Positions 48,112-57,733 of a stretch of 64,000 nt of DNA are shown piece by piece (positions within the stretch are counted from its first letter, which is position 1; each line of letters opens with the position of its first letter). The position numbers and the translations under genes are program-made. The DNA lies in assembly GCF_010748935.1 (NCBI RefSeq), contig NZ_CP048796.1, positions 933,001 through 997,000 of the forward strand. Reading direction: 5' to 3'. Source of the stretch: Providencia vermicola (lineage in GTDB: Bacteria > Pseudomonadota > Gammaproteobacteria > Enterobacterales > Enterobacteriaceae). The notes beneath the pieces are model-generated. The model was not told where the DNA came from. It searched no databases and saw only the letters and a program-made list of their open reading frames with translations.

Positions 48112-49251
48112 CTATTCTTCACTAAGAAAAAGTTCTAATAATGAATTTAGAAATAATTTACCGTGTTCGGTCATCTGCCACTCATGCTCAGTTTCGGTGA
48201 TATAACCTTTAGCAATCGCTTCATCAATTGAGCTTCTTACTACAGATTCAGCTAATCCAGTATACTCACTAAATTCACATCTAGGCATCGCTTCTAATAA
48301 CCGAAAGCGGTTCATAAAGTATTCAAATGGTCTCTCTTGGTTAGCAACGTCATAGGATTTTTGTAAATAACGTCCTTCCATATAGCCGCGAGGGTGCTTG
48401 GTTTTGATCGTGCGCAAGATACGCCCATCTGAGAATGAAACTTTACCATGAGCACCACAGCCGATACCAAGGTAATCACCAAACCGCCAATAATTAAGGT
48501 TATGTTCACATTGAAAACCTGGCTTAGCATAAGCTGAAGTTTCATATTGTTCATAGCCGGCGGCGATTAATAATTTATGACCTTCTGAGTAAATATCCCA
48601 CAAGGTATCATCATCCGGTAGCGTTGGGGGACGAGAACCAAACTGTGTATTAGGTTCGATAGTCAATTGATACCAAGATAGATGAGGTGGCGCTAATTCA
48701 ATCGCTTGGCGTAAATCCGATAACCCTTCATCTCGGGTTTGTGAAGGTAACCCATGCATTAAATCTAAGTTAAAACTACGTAGATTGAGTTGGGTTGCGA
48801 GCTTAGCTGCTCGCTTAGCTTCTTCGGCACCATGGATCCGCCCTAGTGTGATTAGTTTATCGTTACCAAAGCTTTGTACGCCTATTGAGATTCGGTTGAT
48901 ACCGGCTTTTTGATAACCTGAAAAACGATCCGCCTCTACGGTTCCGGGATTGGCCTCCATCGTGACTTCAGCATCTGGAGAAAGGTTAACGCGTTGCCGT
49001 ACACCGTCCATGAGTGATTGCATTGACTCGGCACTTAAGAGACTCGGGGTGCCACCACCAATAAAAATAGTTTTGATGGTGCGATCACCGATTAATTTGG
49101 CGTCATTTTCTAAATCATGTAATAGGTGCTCAACATACTCTTGTTGGGGGATCTCCCCCTTCAGAGTATGTGAGTTAAAATCACAATATGGGCACTTTTG
49201 TACACACCAAGGAATATGGATATACAGACTAAGAGGGGGGAGCTTAAGCAT
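48112..49251 (-). CDS. hemW: Heme chaperone HemW (radical SAM)
   Basis: 379 residues from the ATG at 49251 ([16 protein letters not shown]), which matches the E. coli start; an ATG four codons upstream is also in frame. The radical SAM cluster motif is CVQKCPYC, and GGGTPS follows. It is related to HemN but is regarded as a heme-delivery protein. Its start lies inside the end of rdgB (8-base overlap), as in other enterobacteria. It is the last gene of the yggS-proC-yggT-rdgB-hemW operon. Confidence 0.94.
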   Translation of the reverse strand: MLKLPPLSLYIHIPWCVQKCPYCDFNSHTLKGEIPQQEYVEHLLHDLENDAKLIGDRTIKTIFIGGGTPSLLSAESMQSLMDGVRQRVNLSPDAEVTMEANPGTVEADRFSGYQKAGINRISIGVQSFGNDKLITLGRIHGAEEAKRAAKLATQLNLRSFNLDLMHGLPSQTRDEGLSDLRQAIELAPPHLSWYQLTIEPNTQFGSRPPTLPDDDTLWDIYSEGHKLLIAAGYEQYETSAYAKPGFQCEHNLNYWRFGDYLGIGCGAHGKVSFSDGRILRTIKTKHPRGYMEGRYLQKSYDVANQERPFEYFMNRFRLLEAMPRCEFSEYTGLAESVVRSSIDEAIAKGYITETEHEWQMTEHGKLFLNSLLELFLSEE

Positions 49252-49837
49252 TTTTGAGTGCATCCAATAGCATTGCTAACGCTTTACCTCGGTGTGAAAC
49301 AGCTTGTTTTTCAGCTTTAGTGAGTTCGGCTGAAGTACAATTCAGTTCGGGAACATAAAAAATAGGGTCATAGCCAAAACCCCCTTGTCCACAAGGCTTA
49401 TGGGTAATCACTCCTTGCCAGCGACCATGAAACACCAGTGGCGTTGGGTCTTCTGCATGGCGTAGATACACTAACACACAATTAAATTGTGCCTGACGTT
49501 GGCCATCAGGCACTGATTTCATGGCATCCAGTAATTTATGCAGGTTTTGTTCATCACTGGCATCTTCTCCAGCATAGCGTGCGGAGTAGATGCCAGGTGC
49601 ACCACCGAGGGCATCTACTGAGATACCTGAATCATCAGCAATCGCTGGAAGCCCTGTGTGTTTAGATGCATGACGAGCTTTTAAGAGCGCATTTTCAATG
49701 AATGTTAGCCCTGTTTCCTCAACAGACTCTACACCGAGTGAAGTTTGGGCAACAATATCCATACCAAAATCACGTAGTAGGTCTGCAAGTTCATTCACTT
49801 TTCCCGGATTGCCGGTTGCTAAAACAACTTTTTGCAT
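49244..49837 (-). CDS. rdgB: XTP/dITP diphosphatase (non-canonical purine NTPase)
   Basis: 197 residues, the same as E. coli RdgB. It removes dITP, XTP and similar nucleotides. The N-terminal substrate loop is [11 protein letters not shown], the metal site is [14 protein letters not shown], and FGYDPIF lies near 155. It lies 16 bases downstream of yggT and overlaps hemW. Confidence 0.96.
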   Translation of the reverse strand: MQKVVLATGNPGKVNELADLLRDFGMDIVAQTSLGVESVEETGLTFIENALLKARHASKHTGLPAIADDSGISVDALGGAPGIYSARYAGEDASDEQNLHKLLDAMKSVPDGQRQAQFNCVLVYLRHAEDPTPLVFHGRWQGVITHKPCGQGGFGYDPIFYVPELNCTSAELTKAEKQAVSHRGKALAMLLDALKNA

Positions 49838-49853
49838 TATTAATGACTCTTTA

Positions 49854-50438
49854 TTACATCACACCGATAGAGTAGAGAATACCCGTCAATGTTGGGTCAA
49901 TCATGAGTGACACATCTAAACGCAGATAATTTAGAGCAATCAAGATAAACATCACAATCATTGCAGAGAAATCTAACCCACCCATTGCAGGGATGATACG
50001 ACGGATTGGCGCCATTAAAGGCTCTGTTAATTGGTACAGTAGGTAATCAACAGAGTTGCGGCCTTGGCTTACCCAGCTCATGATGGCTCTGATTAAAATC
50101 ATCCAAAAGATCAGTTTACCTGCATAGGTTAATAACAAAATAATACCAATAGGAATGACGGTGATCCCGAGAATTGGCAATGTGTTTGTGAGTGATAAAC
50201 TGACAACGATGCTCACTAGCGCTAAGATAAATGCAACCACAACAGATGCGGTATCGATAGGGCCAATAGCAGGAATAAGACGACGCAATGGTATAACAAT
50301 AGGCTTAGTTATCTTTGCCACAAACTGTGAGAACGGGTTGTAATAATCGGCTCGTACCCACTGCATCCATACACGTAGCAGCAGAACAAAAATATAAAGT
50401 TGAATAAGAGTTGTTACGACAAAAAGTAAGGTCTGCAT
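49854..50438 (-). CDS. yggT: YggT family membrane protein
   Basis: About 194 residues from the ATG at 50438 ([20 protein letters not shown]), which matches the E. coli start; a GTG four codons earlier is in frame. Two similar halves each hold two membrane segments and an arginine-proline motif ([10 protein letters not shown] and [10 protein letters not shown]). The family is the inner-membrane YGGT/CcdA-like group of uncertain function. It lies between proC and rdgB. Confidence 0.93.
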   Translation of the reverse strand: MQTLLFVVTTLIQLYIFVLLLRVWMQWVRADYYNPFSQFVAKITKPIVIPLRRLIPAIGPIDTASVVVAFILALVSIVVSLSLTNTLPILGITVIPIGIILLLTYAGKLIFWMILIRAIMSWVSQGRNSVDYLLYQLTEPLMAPIRRIIPAMGGLDFSAMIVMFILIALNYLRLDVSLMIDPTLTGILYSIGVM

Positions 50439-50456
50439 GTCTCGTCCCACTGTTAA

Positions 50457-51278
50457 TTAAAAAAGTTTTTCCATTTCTTCTGCTCGTGAGATAGCACTCT
50501 GCATGGCTTTTGCTACCGTTTGCGGAAGACCTTGATCATAAAATTGAGCCAATGCCATTGCGGTTGTTCCCCCTTTCGAGGTGACTTGCTCACGCAAAGT
50601 GGCAAAGGCGGTATCATTCTGTGATTTGGCGAGTGCAATCGCACCTTCAGCGGCATCTAAAACTAATTGGCGTGCTTGTTCTGCACTATAACCGAGCTTT
50701 TCAGCCTCTTGCTGCATAGATTCCATAAACAGGAAAAAGTAGGCTGGTGAGCTACCTGTGATTGCAATAATACGGTTAATTTCTTGCTCTTGTTCACACC
50801 AAATCGTTGAGCCAACACTCTGCATCAACTGTTCTGCGAATTGTTTGTCTTCTGCGTTAATATGACTTTCAGTAAACAAACCACTCACACCTTTACCAAC
50901 CAGTGACGGTGTATTTGGCATAATGCGCACCAATTGTAATGGCTGAGCTAAATAATCAGAGTAACGATGGGCAGGGATCCCCGCGGCAATGGTCAGTACC
51001 AGCTTCTGGCTAAAATCAACCTCTTTTTGTAACGGTTGGCAGACCTCTTCCATCATTTGTGGTTTGACTGCGAGTACCACCACATCGGCTTGTTGTACTG
51101 CTGACAAATTATCACTATGACTAATAACACCATATTGTTCGGCAATCTTATCGCGGCGAGTCGGTGTTGGTGAGCAGACGGTGATCATCGAGGCTGGATA
51201 GCCATGGTTAACCAGTCCCGCAATAATAGCGTGGGCCATGTTTCCGGCCCCAATAAAGGCAATTTTGCGATGTTGCAT
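50457..51278 (-). CDS. proC: Pyrroline-5-carboxylate reductase
   Basis: 273 residues from the ATG at 51278, chosen because AAGGAG stands 6 bases upstream and IAFIGAGNMA follows at once; a longer frame to 51353 overlaps yggS and is unlikely. It catalyses the last step of proline synthesis with NAD(P)H. VRIMPNTPSLVGKG and TSKGGTTAMAL are family signatures. It is 10 bases from the yggS stop and clearly in one operon with it. Confidence 0.95.
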   Translation of the reverse strand: MQHRKIAFIGAGNMAHAIIAGLVNHGYPASMITVCSPTPTRRDKIAEQYGVISHSDNLSAVQQADVVVLAVKPQMMEEVCQPLQKEVDFSQKLVLTIAAGIPAHRYSDYLAQPLQLVRIMPNTPSLVGKGVSGLFTESHINAEDKQFAEQLMQSVGSTIWCEQEQEINRIIAITGSSPAYFFLFMESMQQEAEKLGYSAEQARQLVLDAAEGAIALAKSQNDTAFATLREQVTSKGGTTAMALAQFYDQGLPQTVAKAMQSAISRAEEMEKLF

Positions 51279-51288
51279 GCTGTTCTCC

Positions 51289-51984
51289 TTATACATTGTG
51301 ATAGTCACGGGCACCAAAAATCGCTGTTCCGATTCGAACAAGGGTTGAACCACAATGGATAGCGGCGGTCATATCATCAGTCATTCCCATCGACAAAGTA
51401 TCAACGCTAGGGTAGTGAATTTGTAATTGTTTATAGGCTTGCTCCATTTTGCGAAAGGCTTCGCATTGGCGTTGATAGTCGGTTTCGGGAGCTGGAATTG
51501 TCATCAAACCACGAAAAACTAAATTTGGCATTTGGCTAACTTGCTTCGCCAGATCAGCCAATTGCTCTAGTTTTATGCCTGATTTGCTATTTTCATCACT
51601 GATATTAATTTGGATTAATACATTTAATGGTGCTTTAGTGCTTGGTCGTTGATCATTAAGACGCTGGGCGATTTTCTGCCGATCTAAGGTATGGAACCAG
51701 TCAAAATGTTCAGCAACGAGGCGGCTCTTATTGGATTGTAATGGGCCGATAAAGTGCCACACAAGATCTTGCCTATCCGCAAAAAATTGTATTTTCTCAA
51801 CACCTTCTTGAACATAATTTTCACCGAACTGACGCTGTCCAGCCTCAATTGCCGCCAAAATGGCGTCACAAGGCTTGGTTTTACTGACAGCAAGCAGTGT
51901 TATGTCTTGTGAAGAGCGATGGCATTCAGCAGCCGCTCGTTCAATGCGAGCTTTTACATCAGAGATATTACTTTGAATGGTCAT
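51289..51984 (-). CDS. yggS: PLP homeostasis protein YggS (PROSC family)
   Basis: About 231 residues from the ATG at 51984. It is a single-domain TIM-barrel protein that binds PLP through the Lys in LLAVSKTKP (about 36) and buffers PLP levels. FGENYVQE, WHFIGPLQSNK and LSMGMTDDM are family motifs. The start region is part of a perfect 43-bp tandem duplication (51954-52039), so the ATG and first ten codons exist twice. The upstream copy is out of frame and stops after 19 codons, overlapping the real ATG. No good Shine-Dalgarno is present at either copy. Confidence 0.93.
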   Translation of the reverse strand: MTIQSNISDVKARIERAAAECHRSSQDITLLAVSKTKPCDAILAAIEAGQRQFGENYVQEGVEKIQFFADRQDLVWHFIGPLQSNKSRLVAEHFDWFHTLDRQKIAQRLNDQRPSTKAPLNVLIQINISDENSKSGIKLEQLADLAKQVSQMPNLVFRGLMTIPAPETDYQRQCEAFRKMEQAYKQLQIHYPSVDTLSMGMTDDMTAAIHCGSTLVRIGTAIFGARDYHNV

Positions 51985-52039
51985 TATTCTGTTCAATTAC
52001 ATCAGAGATATTACTTTGAATGGTCATTATTCTGTTCAA
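51954..52039. repeat. Perfect 43-bp tandem duplication over the yggS start
   Basis: Bases 51954-51996 and 51997-52039 are identical 43-mers, and a further 6 bases (52040-52045) repeat the beginning again. Each unit contains the yggS ATG and the first codons in the minus-strand sense. 43 is not a multiple of three, so the second ATG is out of frame with the gene. The duplication also moves the native upstream region 43 bases further from the functional start. Confidence 0.97.
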
Positions 52040-52150
52040 TTACATTAGGTGGATAATCATAATCCCCATAGTGTAAAGCATATTGCTCGATAACGGCACC
52101 TTTGCGTGTATAGATTGAAAAAAATTACATTTCGAAAGAAAACGGTCATC

Positions 52151-52570
52151 TTAAAGGTGCTGTTCAAACCAACTTTCTAAGATAACAACTGCGGAAGCGG
52201 AATCCACTTTACCTTTACTCAGTGCTCGGTAGCCACCGCGCTCAAAGAGTTCCGCTTTTGCCGCAACGGTAGAAAGGCGTTCGTCATGCAATTCGACTTT
52301 GACGCCAAAGCGGCCATGAATACGATTGGCAAAGTTACGTGCTTGGCTGGTGACCAGTTGCTCGGTACCATCCATATTTAAAGGCAGGCCAACAATCACC
52401 AATTGGGGTTGCCATTCTTGCAACAGTTTTTCTATTTGTTGCCAATCAGGGCGTCCATCATTGGCTTTTAGTGAGGCGAGCGAACGAGCTGTTCCTGTAA
52501 TTTCTTGCCCTACGGCGACACCGATACTTTTAGTACCAAAATCAAAGGCGATAAGTGTTCTGCTCGACAT
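52151..52570 (-). CDS. ruvX: Putative pre-16S rRNA nuclease YqgF/RuvX
   Basis: 139 residues, RNase H-like fold: [16 protein letters not shown] at the start and [12 protein letters not shown] in the middle, DERLST near 97 and a final acidic region ([11 protein letters not shown]). The family is essential in E. coli and is linked to 16S rRNA 5' processing. It overlaps the yqgE stop by one base. The gap of 110 bases to the yggS duplication has no gene. Confidence 0.94.
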   Translation of the reverse strand: MSSRTLIAFDFGTKSIGVAVGQEITGTARSLASLKANDGRPDWQQIEKLLQEWQPQLVIVGLPLNMDGTEQLVTSQARNFANRIHGRFGVKVELHDERLSTVAAKAELFERGGYRALSKGKVDSASAVVILESWFEQHL

Positions 52571-53133
52571 TATGCGTGTCCTGCTTGCATAGAAATAGTA
52601 TGAATGTTAATCCCTAGCAGATTTGCCGCTGCCTGCCAGCGATCTTTGATGGGGGTATCAAACACTAATTCAGGGATAGCCTCAACCGTTAGCCAACTAT
52701 TTTCCATGATTTCACTTTCCAGTTGGCCTGGCTCCCAACTGGCATAACCCAGTGCGACGAGTGATTGCATTGGATGCTGATCATTACCTAGCGTTTCTAA
52801 AATATCTTTGGACGTTGTCACCATCATATTGTCATTGAGGTGCAAACTTGAAGCAAAGCCTTTAATTGGTGTATGAAGAATAAAACCATGTTCTTCCGCG
52901 ACAGGGCCACCAGCAATCACCGGTTTTGCTAGATTGCTCGCATTAGTACTCGTTGAAATGGTGATTTCTAATTTTTCGAGCATAGCGCTGACGGAAAAAT
53001 CATCAATTGGTTTATTAATGACAATTCCCATCGCACCCTTTTCGTTGTGCTCGCACACATAAACAACGGATTGCTCAAAATAAGGGTCGGTGAGTGTTGG
53101 CATTGCTATCAAAAAATGGTTCTGTAAGTTCAT
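52570..53133 (-). CDS. yqgE: YqgE/AlgH family protein
   Basis: 187 residues, as in E. coli Yqg[21 protein letters not shown] at the start, [10 protein letters not shown], and [14 protein letters not shown] are the conserved family blocks. Function is unknown. It lies downstream of gshB, from which a terminator separates it, and is coupled to ruvX. Confidence 0.95.
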   Translation of the reverse strand: MNLQNHFLIAMPTLTDPYFEQSVVYVCEHNEKGAMGIVINKPIDDFSVSAMLEKLEITISTSTNASNLAKPVIAGGPVAEEHGFILHTPIKGFASSLHLNDNMMVTTSKDILETLGNDQHPMQSLVALGYASWEPGQLESEIMENSWLTVEAIPELVFDTPIKDRWQAAANLLGINIHTISMQAGHA

Positions 53134-53171
53134 AACTATTTGGCTTATAACCTCTTTTAGTCGATATTTTG

Positions 53172-53200
53172 AAGAAAAGACCTATTGTAGGTCTTTTCTT
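53172..53200 (-). terminator. Rho-independent terminator after gshB
   Basis: AGAAAAGACCTA (53173-53184) and TAGGTCTTTTCT (53188-53199) form a perfect 12-bp stem with a 3-base loop. On the minus strand the stem ends in TTTTCTTC, a moderate T-rich tail. It lies 12 bases beyond the gshB stop. Confidence 0.75.
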
Positions 53201-53212
53201 ATAAGTAGAGTG

Positions 53213-54160
53213 CTACTTTTTGATATCACGCTCAATTGCGTCCATCAACATACCTGTAATCGATATATTGTAAGCGGCTTCAATTTCGCGCGCACAGGTT
53301 GGGCTAGTGACGTTAATTTCAGTCAGTCTGTCACCAATAATATCCAAACCAACAAAGTATAAGCCTTTTGCTTTCAATGTTGGTGCAACAGCACGGGCGA
53401 TTGCCCAATCACTTTCACTTAATGGGCGTGCTTCACCTCGGCCACCAGCCGCTAAGTTTCCTCGTGTTTCCCCTTGTGCGGGAATACGGGCGAGACAGTA
53501 AGGTACTGGTTCTCCATCAACGACGAGTACGCGTTTATCGCCATCTTTAATCGCGGGGAGGTAGTTCTGAGCCATGCAATAACGTGTCGCATGTTCGGTG
53601 AGCGTTTCAATAATCACGCCAACGTTAGGATCATCTTGTTTCAAGCGGAAAATAGAAGCTCCACCCATACCATCAAGAGGCTTGAAGATGACATCGCCGT
53701 GTTTTTGATGGAATTCGCGTAATTGTTTAGCATTACGAGTCACAAGCGTGTCAGGCGTTAACTCTGGGAACCACGCAGTAAACAGCTTTTCATTACAGTC
53801 ACGTAAGCTTTGTGGCTTATTGACGATCAGTGCACCAGCCTGTTCTGCTCTTTCAAGAATATAGGTGGCGTAGATGAACTCTGTGTCGAAAGGTGGATCC
53901 TTACGCATGAGAATGGCGTCTAGATCACCAAGCGCAATATCTTGCTCAGATGTAAACTGATACCAATTATTTGGGTTTTCTTCGACCGTGACCGTTTTTG
54001 TTGTTGCGCGCGCTTCACCTTGATACAGATAGAGGTCGTTCATCTCCATATAATGGATTTCATAACCACGACGTTGAGCTTCCAGCATCATAGCAAAACT
54101 AGTATCTTTTTTGATTTTAATGGATGAAATTGGATCCATTACTATACCGAGCTTGATCAT
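53213..54160 (-). CDS. gshB: Glutathione synthetase
   Basis: 315 residues, the same as E. coli GshB. It joins gamma-glutamylcysteine and glycine with ATP. ATP-grasp features are visible: KPLDGMGGASIFR, GDKRVLVVDGEPVPYCLAR, GGRGEARPLSE and DRLTEINVTSPTC with metal-binding residues. It follows rsmE by 9 bases, so the two share an operon. Confidence 0.97.
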   Translation of the reverse strand: MIKLGIVMDPISSIKIKKDTSFAMMLEAQRRGYEIHYMEMNDLYLYQGEARATTKTVTVEENPNNWYQFTSEQDIALGDLDAILMRKDPPFDTEFIYATYILERAEQAGALIVNKPQSLRDCNEKLFTAWFPELTPDTLVTRNAKQLREFHQKHGDVIFKPLDGMGGASIFRLKQDDPNVGVIIETLTEHATRYCMAQNYLPAIKDGDKRVLVVDGEPVPYCLARIPAQGETRGNLAAGGRGEARPLSESDWAIARAVAPTLKAKGLYFVGLDIIGDRLTEINVTSPTCAREIEAAYNISITGMLMDAIERDIKK

Positions 54161-54169
54161 TTTTTCTCC

Positions 54170-54901
54170 TTAACCTAGATCACCTAGGCGCACTTGCAGT
54201 GCAGTGATTGCAGTGAGCGCAGTCGTTTCAGTTCTTAATACCCTTGGCCCAAGTAAAATATCAGTAAATTGATAATTTGCTGTCATGGCGATTTCGTCTT
54301 CACTCAGCCCACCTTCAGGGCCGATTAACAGTCGAACTTTATTTAATTCGGCCGGTAATGTATTGATGCTTTGTGTTGCTCTTGGGTGCAAATTCACTTT
54401 AAACGCCCCATCATTTTCAGCGCACCATGTCTCAAGTGACTGAATAGGCCGAATTTCTGGTATACGGTTGCGGCCACATTGCTCACAGGCGGCAATAGCA
54501 ATTTTTTGCCATTGTTGTAATTTTTTTTCAAATCTTTCCGCATCAAGTCGAACACCGCAACGTTCAGATAATAAAGGCGTGATTGTATTAACACCCAGTT
54601 CTACTGATTTTTGAATCGTAAATTCCATTTTTTCTCCGCGAGAGATCACTTGCCCAAGGTGTAAATCCAATGGAGACTCTCTGTCATCAAGATGACCGCT
54701 GATGACATCGACGGAGACTTTCTTTTTTGTGGCTTCTACTATTTCAGCACAAAATACCTGATTACTGCCATCAAACAGTTCCAGTTTTTGGCCAGCGGTC
54801 ATACGAAGTACGCGCCCGACATGATTGGCTGCATCATCGCCAAGAGCGATTGTTGTGTTAATGTGTAGTGGCTCTGGGTGATAAATGCGTGGGATGCGCA
54901 T
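54170..54901 (-). CDS. rsmE: 16S rRNA m3U1498 methyltransferase
   Basis: 243 residues, as in E. coli RsmE; SPOUT-type methyltransferase of the small subunit. An N-terminal PUA-like part (HVGRVLRM) is followed by the knot region with [14 protein letters not shown] and [13 protein letters not shown], the SAM-binding signatures. It heads the rsmE-gshB pair. In the 280 bases upstream there is a short G-run/C-run hairpin near 54952-54967, but no gene. Confidence 0.96.
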   Translation of the reverse strand: MRIPRIYHPEPLHINTTIALGDDAANHVGRVLRMTAGQKLELFDGSNQVFCAEIVEATKKKVSVDVISGHLDDRESPLDLHLGQVISRGEKMEFTIQKSVELGVNTITPLLSERCGVRLDAERFEKKLQQWQKIAIAACEQCGRNRIPEIRPIQSLETWCAENDGAFKVNLHPRATQSINTLPAELNKVRLLIGPEGGLSEDEIAMTANYQFTDILLGPRVLRTETTALTAITALQVRLGDLG

Positions 54902-55181
54902 AAGGTTTCCTTAAAAATACAAGGTTAAAATACCGATAACAAAGTGAAAATATGGGGGGGAAATCCCCAAAAACAAGGTTAGTGTCTTAGTTTATCGTGA
55001 TCTCATAAATTTTTGTAGTCTGGTTTGAGTTGTATTTGTTGAGTGAATAGCCGTCAACTATGCAAAGCTATGTAGAATTATAATGGATAAAGCGAGCATT
55101 TTTGTCGGAATAATAGTGTAGGGGGAACCATAAAGTTACGGTATATTCATCTATGACTCCATAAGGGAATAAGGAGAACAT

Positions 55182-55997
55182 GTGATATTACTTGTTGAAA
55201 GGCTCTACCAAAAAATTATCCATAATTTATCTATATTATCGTTTGGTTATATTGATAGTGTTATGGCGCCTATTTTTTCATTTTTTACCGTATGTCGAAA
55301 TTATTTTTGTCCCATAAGAACAGGTGTCGGTGTTGAAGGTTATTTTTTATTAAATACATGTGGTTATAAACTTTTATTCTTGCTTTTTATCCTTGTTTTA
55401 TCAGTAAAAATCACACGATGGATTCTAAAGAATATACCTGTTAAGTATTTTAATGAGAATGAAATTAATATTAGTAGTAAATGGTTGTATTTAGTCTATT
55501 TACATTTGGTTGTGAGTGTTTTTTTATTTAATCATGAAGTGATTTTAATTATTTTATTGAGTGTTTTTTATAATTTAATTGTTAGTTTGTTTATTATTGA
55601 TATTAAAATAGGTTATTTACCGGATGTGTTAACTTATCCCTTACTATGGATAGGCTTGCTGTATCAAACATGTGCTTCTCAAGGCAATGTCGTTTCAGCA
55701 ATTTATGCCGTGGTGGTCAGTTACCTCTCTATTATGTTGATAACCACTATGGTGGAAAAAATTCGGAAATCCCCACAAATGGGGAGAGGCGATTTTAAGC
55801 TTATAGCCGCTTGCGCTGCATGGTTGGGCCTTATGGATTTACCTAAGTTTTTTGCTTTGGCAGCGGGCCTTGGTTGTGCTTATTATGGGGGTGTTTATCT
55901 CTTTTATCGGCATAAAACAATCACCCATATTCCATTTGGCCCTGCAATTATTATCAGCGCAAATTATTGGTTATTTTTTCTGTTGATAAACTCATGA
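55182..55997 (+). CDS. Prepilin peptidase (A24 family), orphan
   Basis: 271 residues from GTG at 55182, preceded by AAGGAG at 5-6 bases. It has six or more hydrophobic segments. The two catalytic aspartates of type IV prepilin peptidases are present: FIIDIKIGYLPD near 145 and MGRGDFK near 205. The N-terminal part does not show the usual two CxxC zinc motifs or a clear methyltransferase region; only CRNYFC is there. It should cleave prepilin or pseudopilin leaders in the inner membrane, but no pilin or secretion genes are adjacent. Its GC is lower than its neighbours', which hints at separate acquisition. Confidence 0.82.
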   Translation: MILLVERLYQKIIHNLSILSFGYIDSVMAPIFSFFTVCRNYFCPIRTGVGVEGYFLLNTCGYKLLFLLFILVLSVKITRWILKNIPVKYFNENEINISSKWLYLVYLHLVVSVFLFNHEVILIILLSVFYNLIVSLFIIDIKIGYLPDVLTYPLLWIGLLYQTCASQGNVVSAIYAVVVSYLSIMLITTMVEKIRKSPQMGRGDFKLIAACAAWLGLMDLPKFFALAAGLGCAYYGGVYLFYRHKTITHIPFGPAIIISANYWLFFLLINS

Positions 55998-56025
55998 CTT
56001 ATCGATGCTACAAATGAGTGACTTA

Positions 56026-56670
56026 TCATTGATTTTCAGCCACTAAAGAATCTAAAAAATGCTGCCATTTTTTCGGCTCACCTAAGTAGTTCTGTAGTGG
56101 AATGCGTAGCCATTTATCCGATTGTTTTATGAGTAAAGTAGGGAAGCCTGACGAGTTTGATTGTGTCAGTAATTGGCGGCTATGCTGAATGTGACAATGC
56201 AGCTTTTCACCTGTGAATTGTGCATAGTCTGAAAGATATTGTGTGGTATCTAACCCAATTTCCCGTGCGATTTCTGATAATATTTTAGGGTCGCTGATAT
56301 GGCGCCCAGAAATATAATGCGCTTGCTGTATGGCTTGCAACATAGTAAGTGCTTGATGCTGTTTTTCGGCCGCCAGTATTGCTAACAACGGAGGGGCTGA
56401 GTCAAGTATGAGGTCAGGCTCATGCAACATGGCTAAATAACCCTCACCAAAAGTTTGCCCTGTCATGGCTGCAATACGTTTATCGGACTGGATGATATGT
56501 TCACGAAATTGGCTATCCATCTGTAGGCGTGAAGTGCCAGCGAGCATACCTCCACCATGTAGTGCTAAAGCAATATCAGGATGGGTATTGGCAATTTGGA
56601 TAAGTGGTGAAGCACCATAGCACCAGCCACACAGGGGGTCATAAATATAATGTAAAGTGATTTTATTCAT
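56026..56670 (-). CDS. DsbA-family thiol oxidoreductase-like protein
   Basis: 214 residues with thioredoxin-like start HYIYDPLCGWCYG (CGWC redox site near residue 15-18) and a helical insertion, as in the FrnE/DsbA-like cytoplasmic group. There is no signal peptide. SSGFPTLL carries the cis-proline of the fold. Substrate unknown. It is next to, and in the same direction as, the metallo-hydrolase at 56739; the two may be co-transcribed (68-base gap). Confidence 0.85.
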   Translation of the reverse strand: MNKITLHYIYDPLCGWCYGASPLIQIANTHPDIALALHGGGMLAGTSRLQMDSQFREHIIQSDKRIAAMTGQTFGEGYLAMLHEPDLILDSAPPLLAILAAEKQHQALTMLQAIQQAHYISGRHISDPKILSEIAREIGLDTTQYLSDYAQFTGEKLHCHIQHSRQLLTQSNSSGFPTLLIKQSDKWLRIPLQNYLGEPKKWQHFLDSLVAENQ

Positions 56671-56738
56671 CGGTCATCCTTAGGTTTTGTTTGGTTTGAT
56701 TGGTCTATTTTTATGGGAATAGACCAATCAAAATGAGC

Positions 56739-57611
56739 TTATTGTGGCCACTGCATCTCGCCTTTAATAACTTTAGCGCTTAGTTCTAAACTCGATTTGT
56801 CATCAAGATTTGGGTAAGCCTGTTCCATTTTACTCGTTAACATTTTGGCATCCTGACTTTGTTCAGCCATTGTTTCAAAAGTCTTTAAATAATTTTGGGT
56901 GAAGGTGACTGACGTTAGATCCCTTTTTGAATTTCCTGTAAAGTGCCCCGGTACAACAATCTTAGGGTTCAAAGCCTGAATATTTTCTAACGTTTGTTGC
57001 CAATGTTGGCGTGACTCTTTGGTTTGCGTATCTGCAACCCAAACGTGAATGTTGTCCGAGACAACGACACCACCGACAACAGCCTTCAATGATGGGATCC
57101 AAACATAAGTACGTTCAGGGGCTGGGCCATCACTTCCTTTAATCAATAATGTTTCACCTTCGATAGTAAAACGGTCTCCTTGTATTACATCGGGAACAAT
57201 GAGAGCTGCTGGCGCTTCATCTTTCAGTATTGTCCGCCAGTACGCGAGTTTACTCTCTTTTGACGCTTTGATAGCTTCGACAGTTTCTTGGGTTGCGACC
57301 ACTTTTGCATCGGGAAACGCTTTAATAATGGTGTCTAACCCAAAGTAATAATCTGGGTCAGAATGGCTGATATAAATGGTTGTTAGCGTTTTATTGAGCG
57401 CTTTGATTTGGTTAACAAGCGCTTGAGCATCGTTTTTTTGGAATTGCGCGTCTATTAGTATCACTTCTTTATCGCCGCTGATGATTTCAGAAGAGACAGG
57501 GAAGATGCTGTTATTTCCGGGATTATACACATCCAGTTTTAGTGTTGCGGCTTGGGTAAACGCGGTCGTTAGTGTAACGAATGCCGTTAGAGCGACGGTG
57601 CGGAGTTTCAT
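56739..57611 (-). CDS. Exported MBL-fold metallo-hydrolase-like protein
   Basis: 290 residues with a signal peptide (RTVALTAFVTLTTAFTQAA), so it is periplasmic. The beta-lactamase fold is recognisable from LIDAQF, ISHSDPDYYFGLD and VVPGHF. The metal motif HxHxDH is altered to HSDPDY, so His 3 is Asp and the last His is Tyr. This suggests changed metal binding or loss of hydrolase activity. It is divergent from the LysR gene at 57734, which may regulate it. Confidence 0.82.
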   Translation of the reverse strand: MKLRTVALTAFVTLTTAFTQAATLKLDVYNPGNNSIFPVSSEIISGDKEVILIDAQFQKNDAQALVNQIKALNKTLTTIYISHSDPDYYFGLDTIIKAFPDAKVVATQETVEAIKASKESKLAYWRTILKDEAPAALIVPDVIQGDRFTIEGETLLIKGSDGPAPERTYVWIPSLKAVVGGVVVSDNIHVWVADTQTKESRQHWQQTLENIQALNPKIVVPGHFTGNSKRDLTSVTFTQNYLKTFETMAEQSQDAKMLTSKMEQAYPNLDDKSSLELSAKVIKGEMQWPQ

Positions 57612-57733
57612 TCTTTATTCCTCATTATTATCTTTGTTTCGTGTTTGGTTCGATGAGATGTATATTAAATTGCAATAATGATGAGAAAAACGTCATAATT
57701 AGCAAATGTTTGTTGCATAAATCGGTCAAATAG

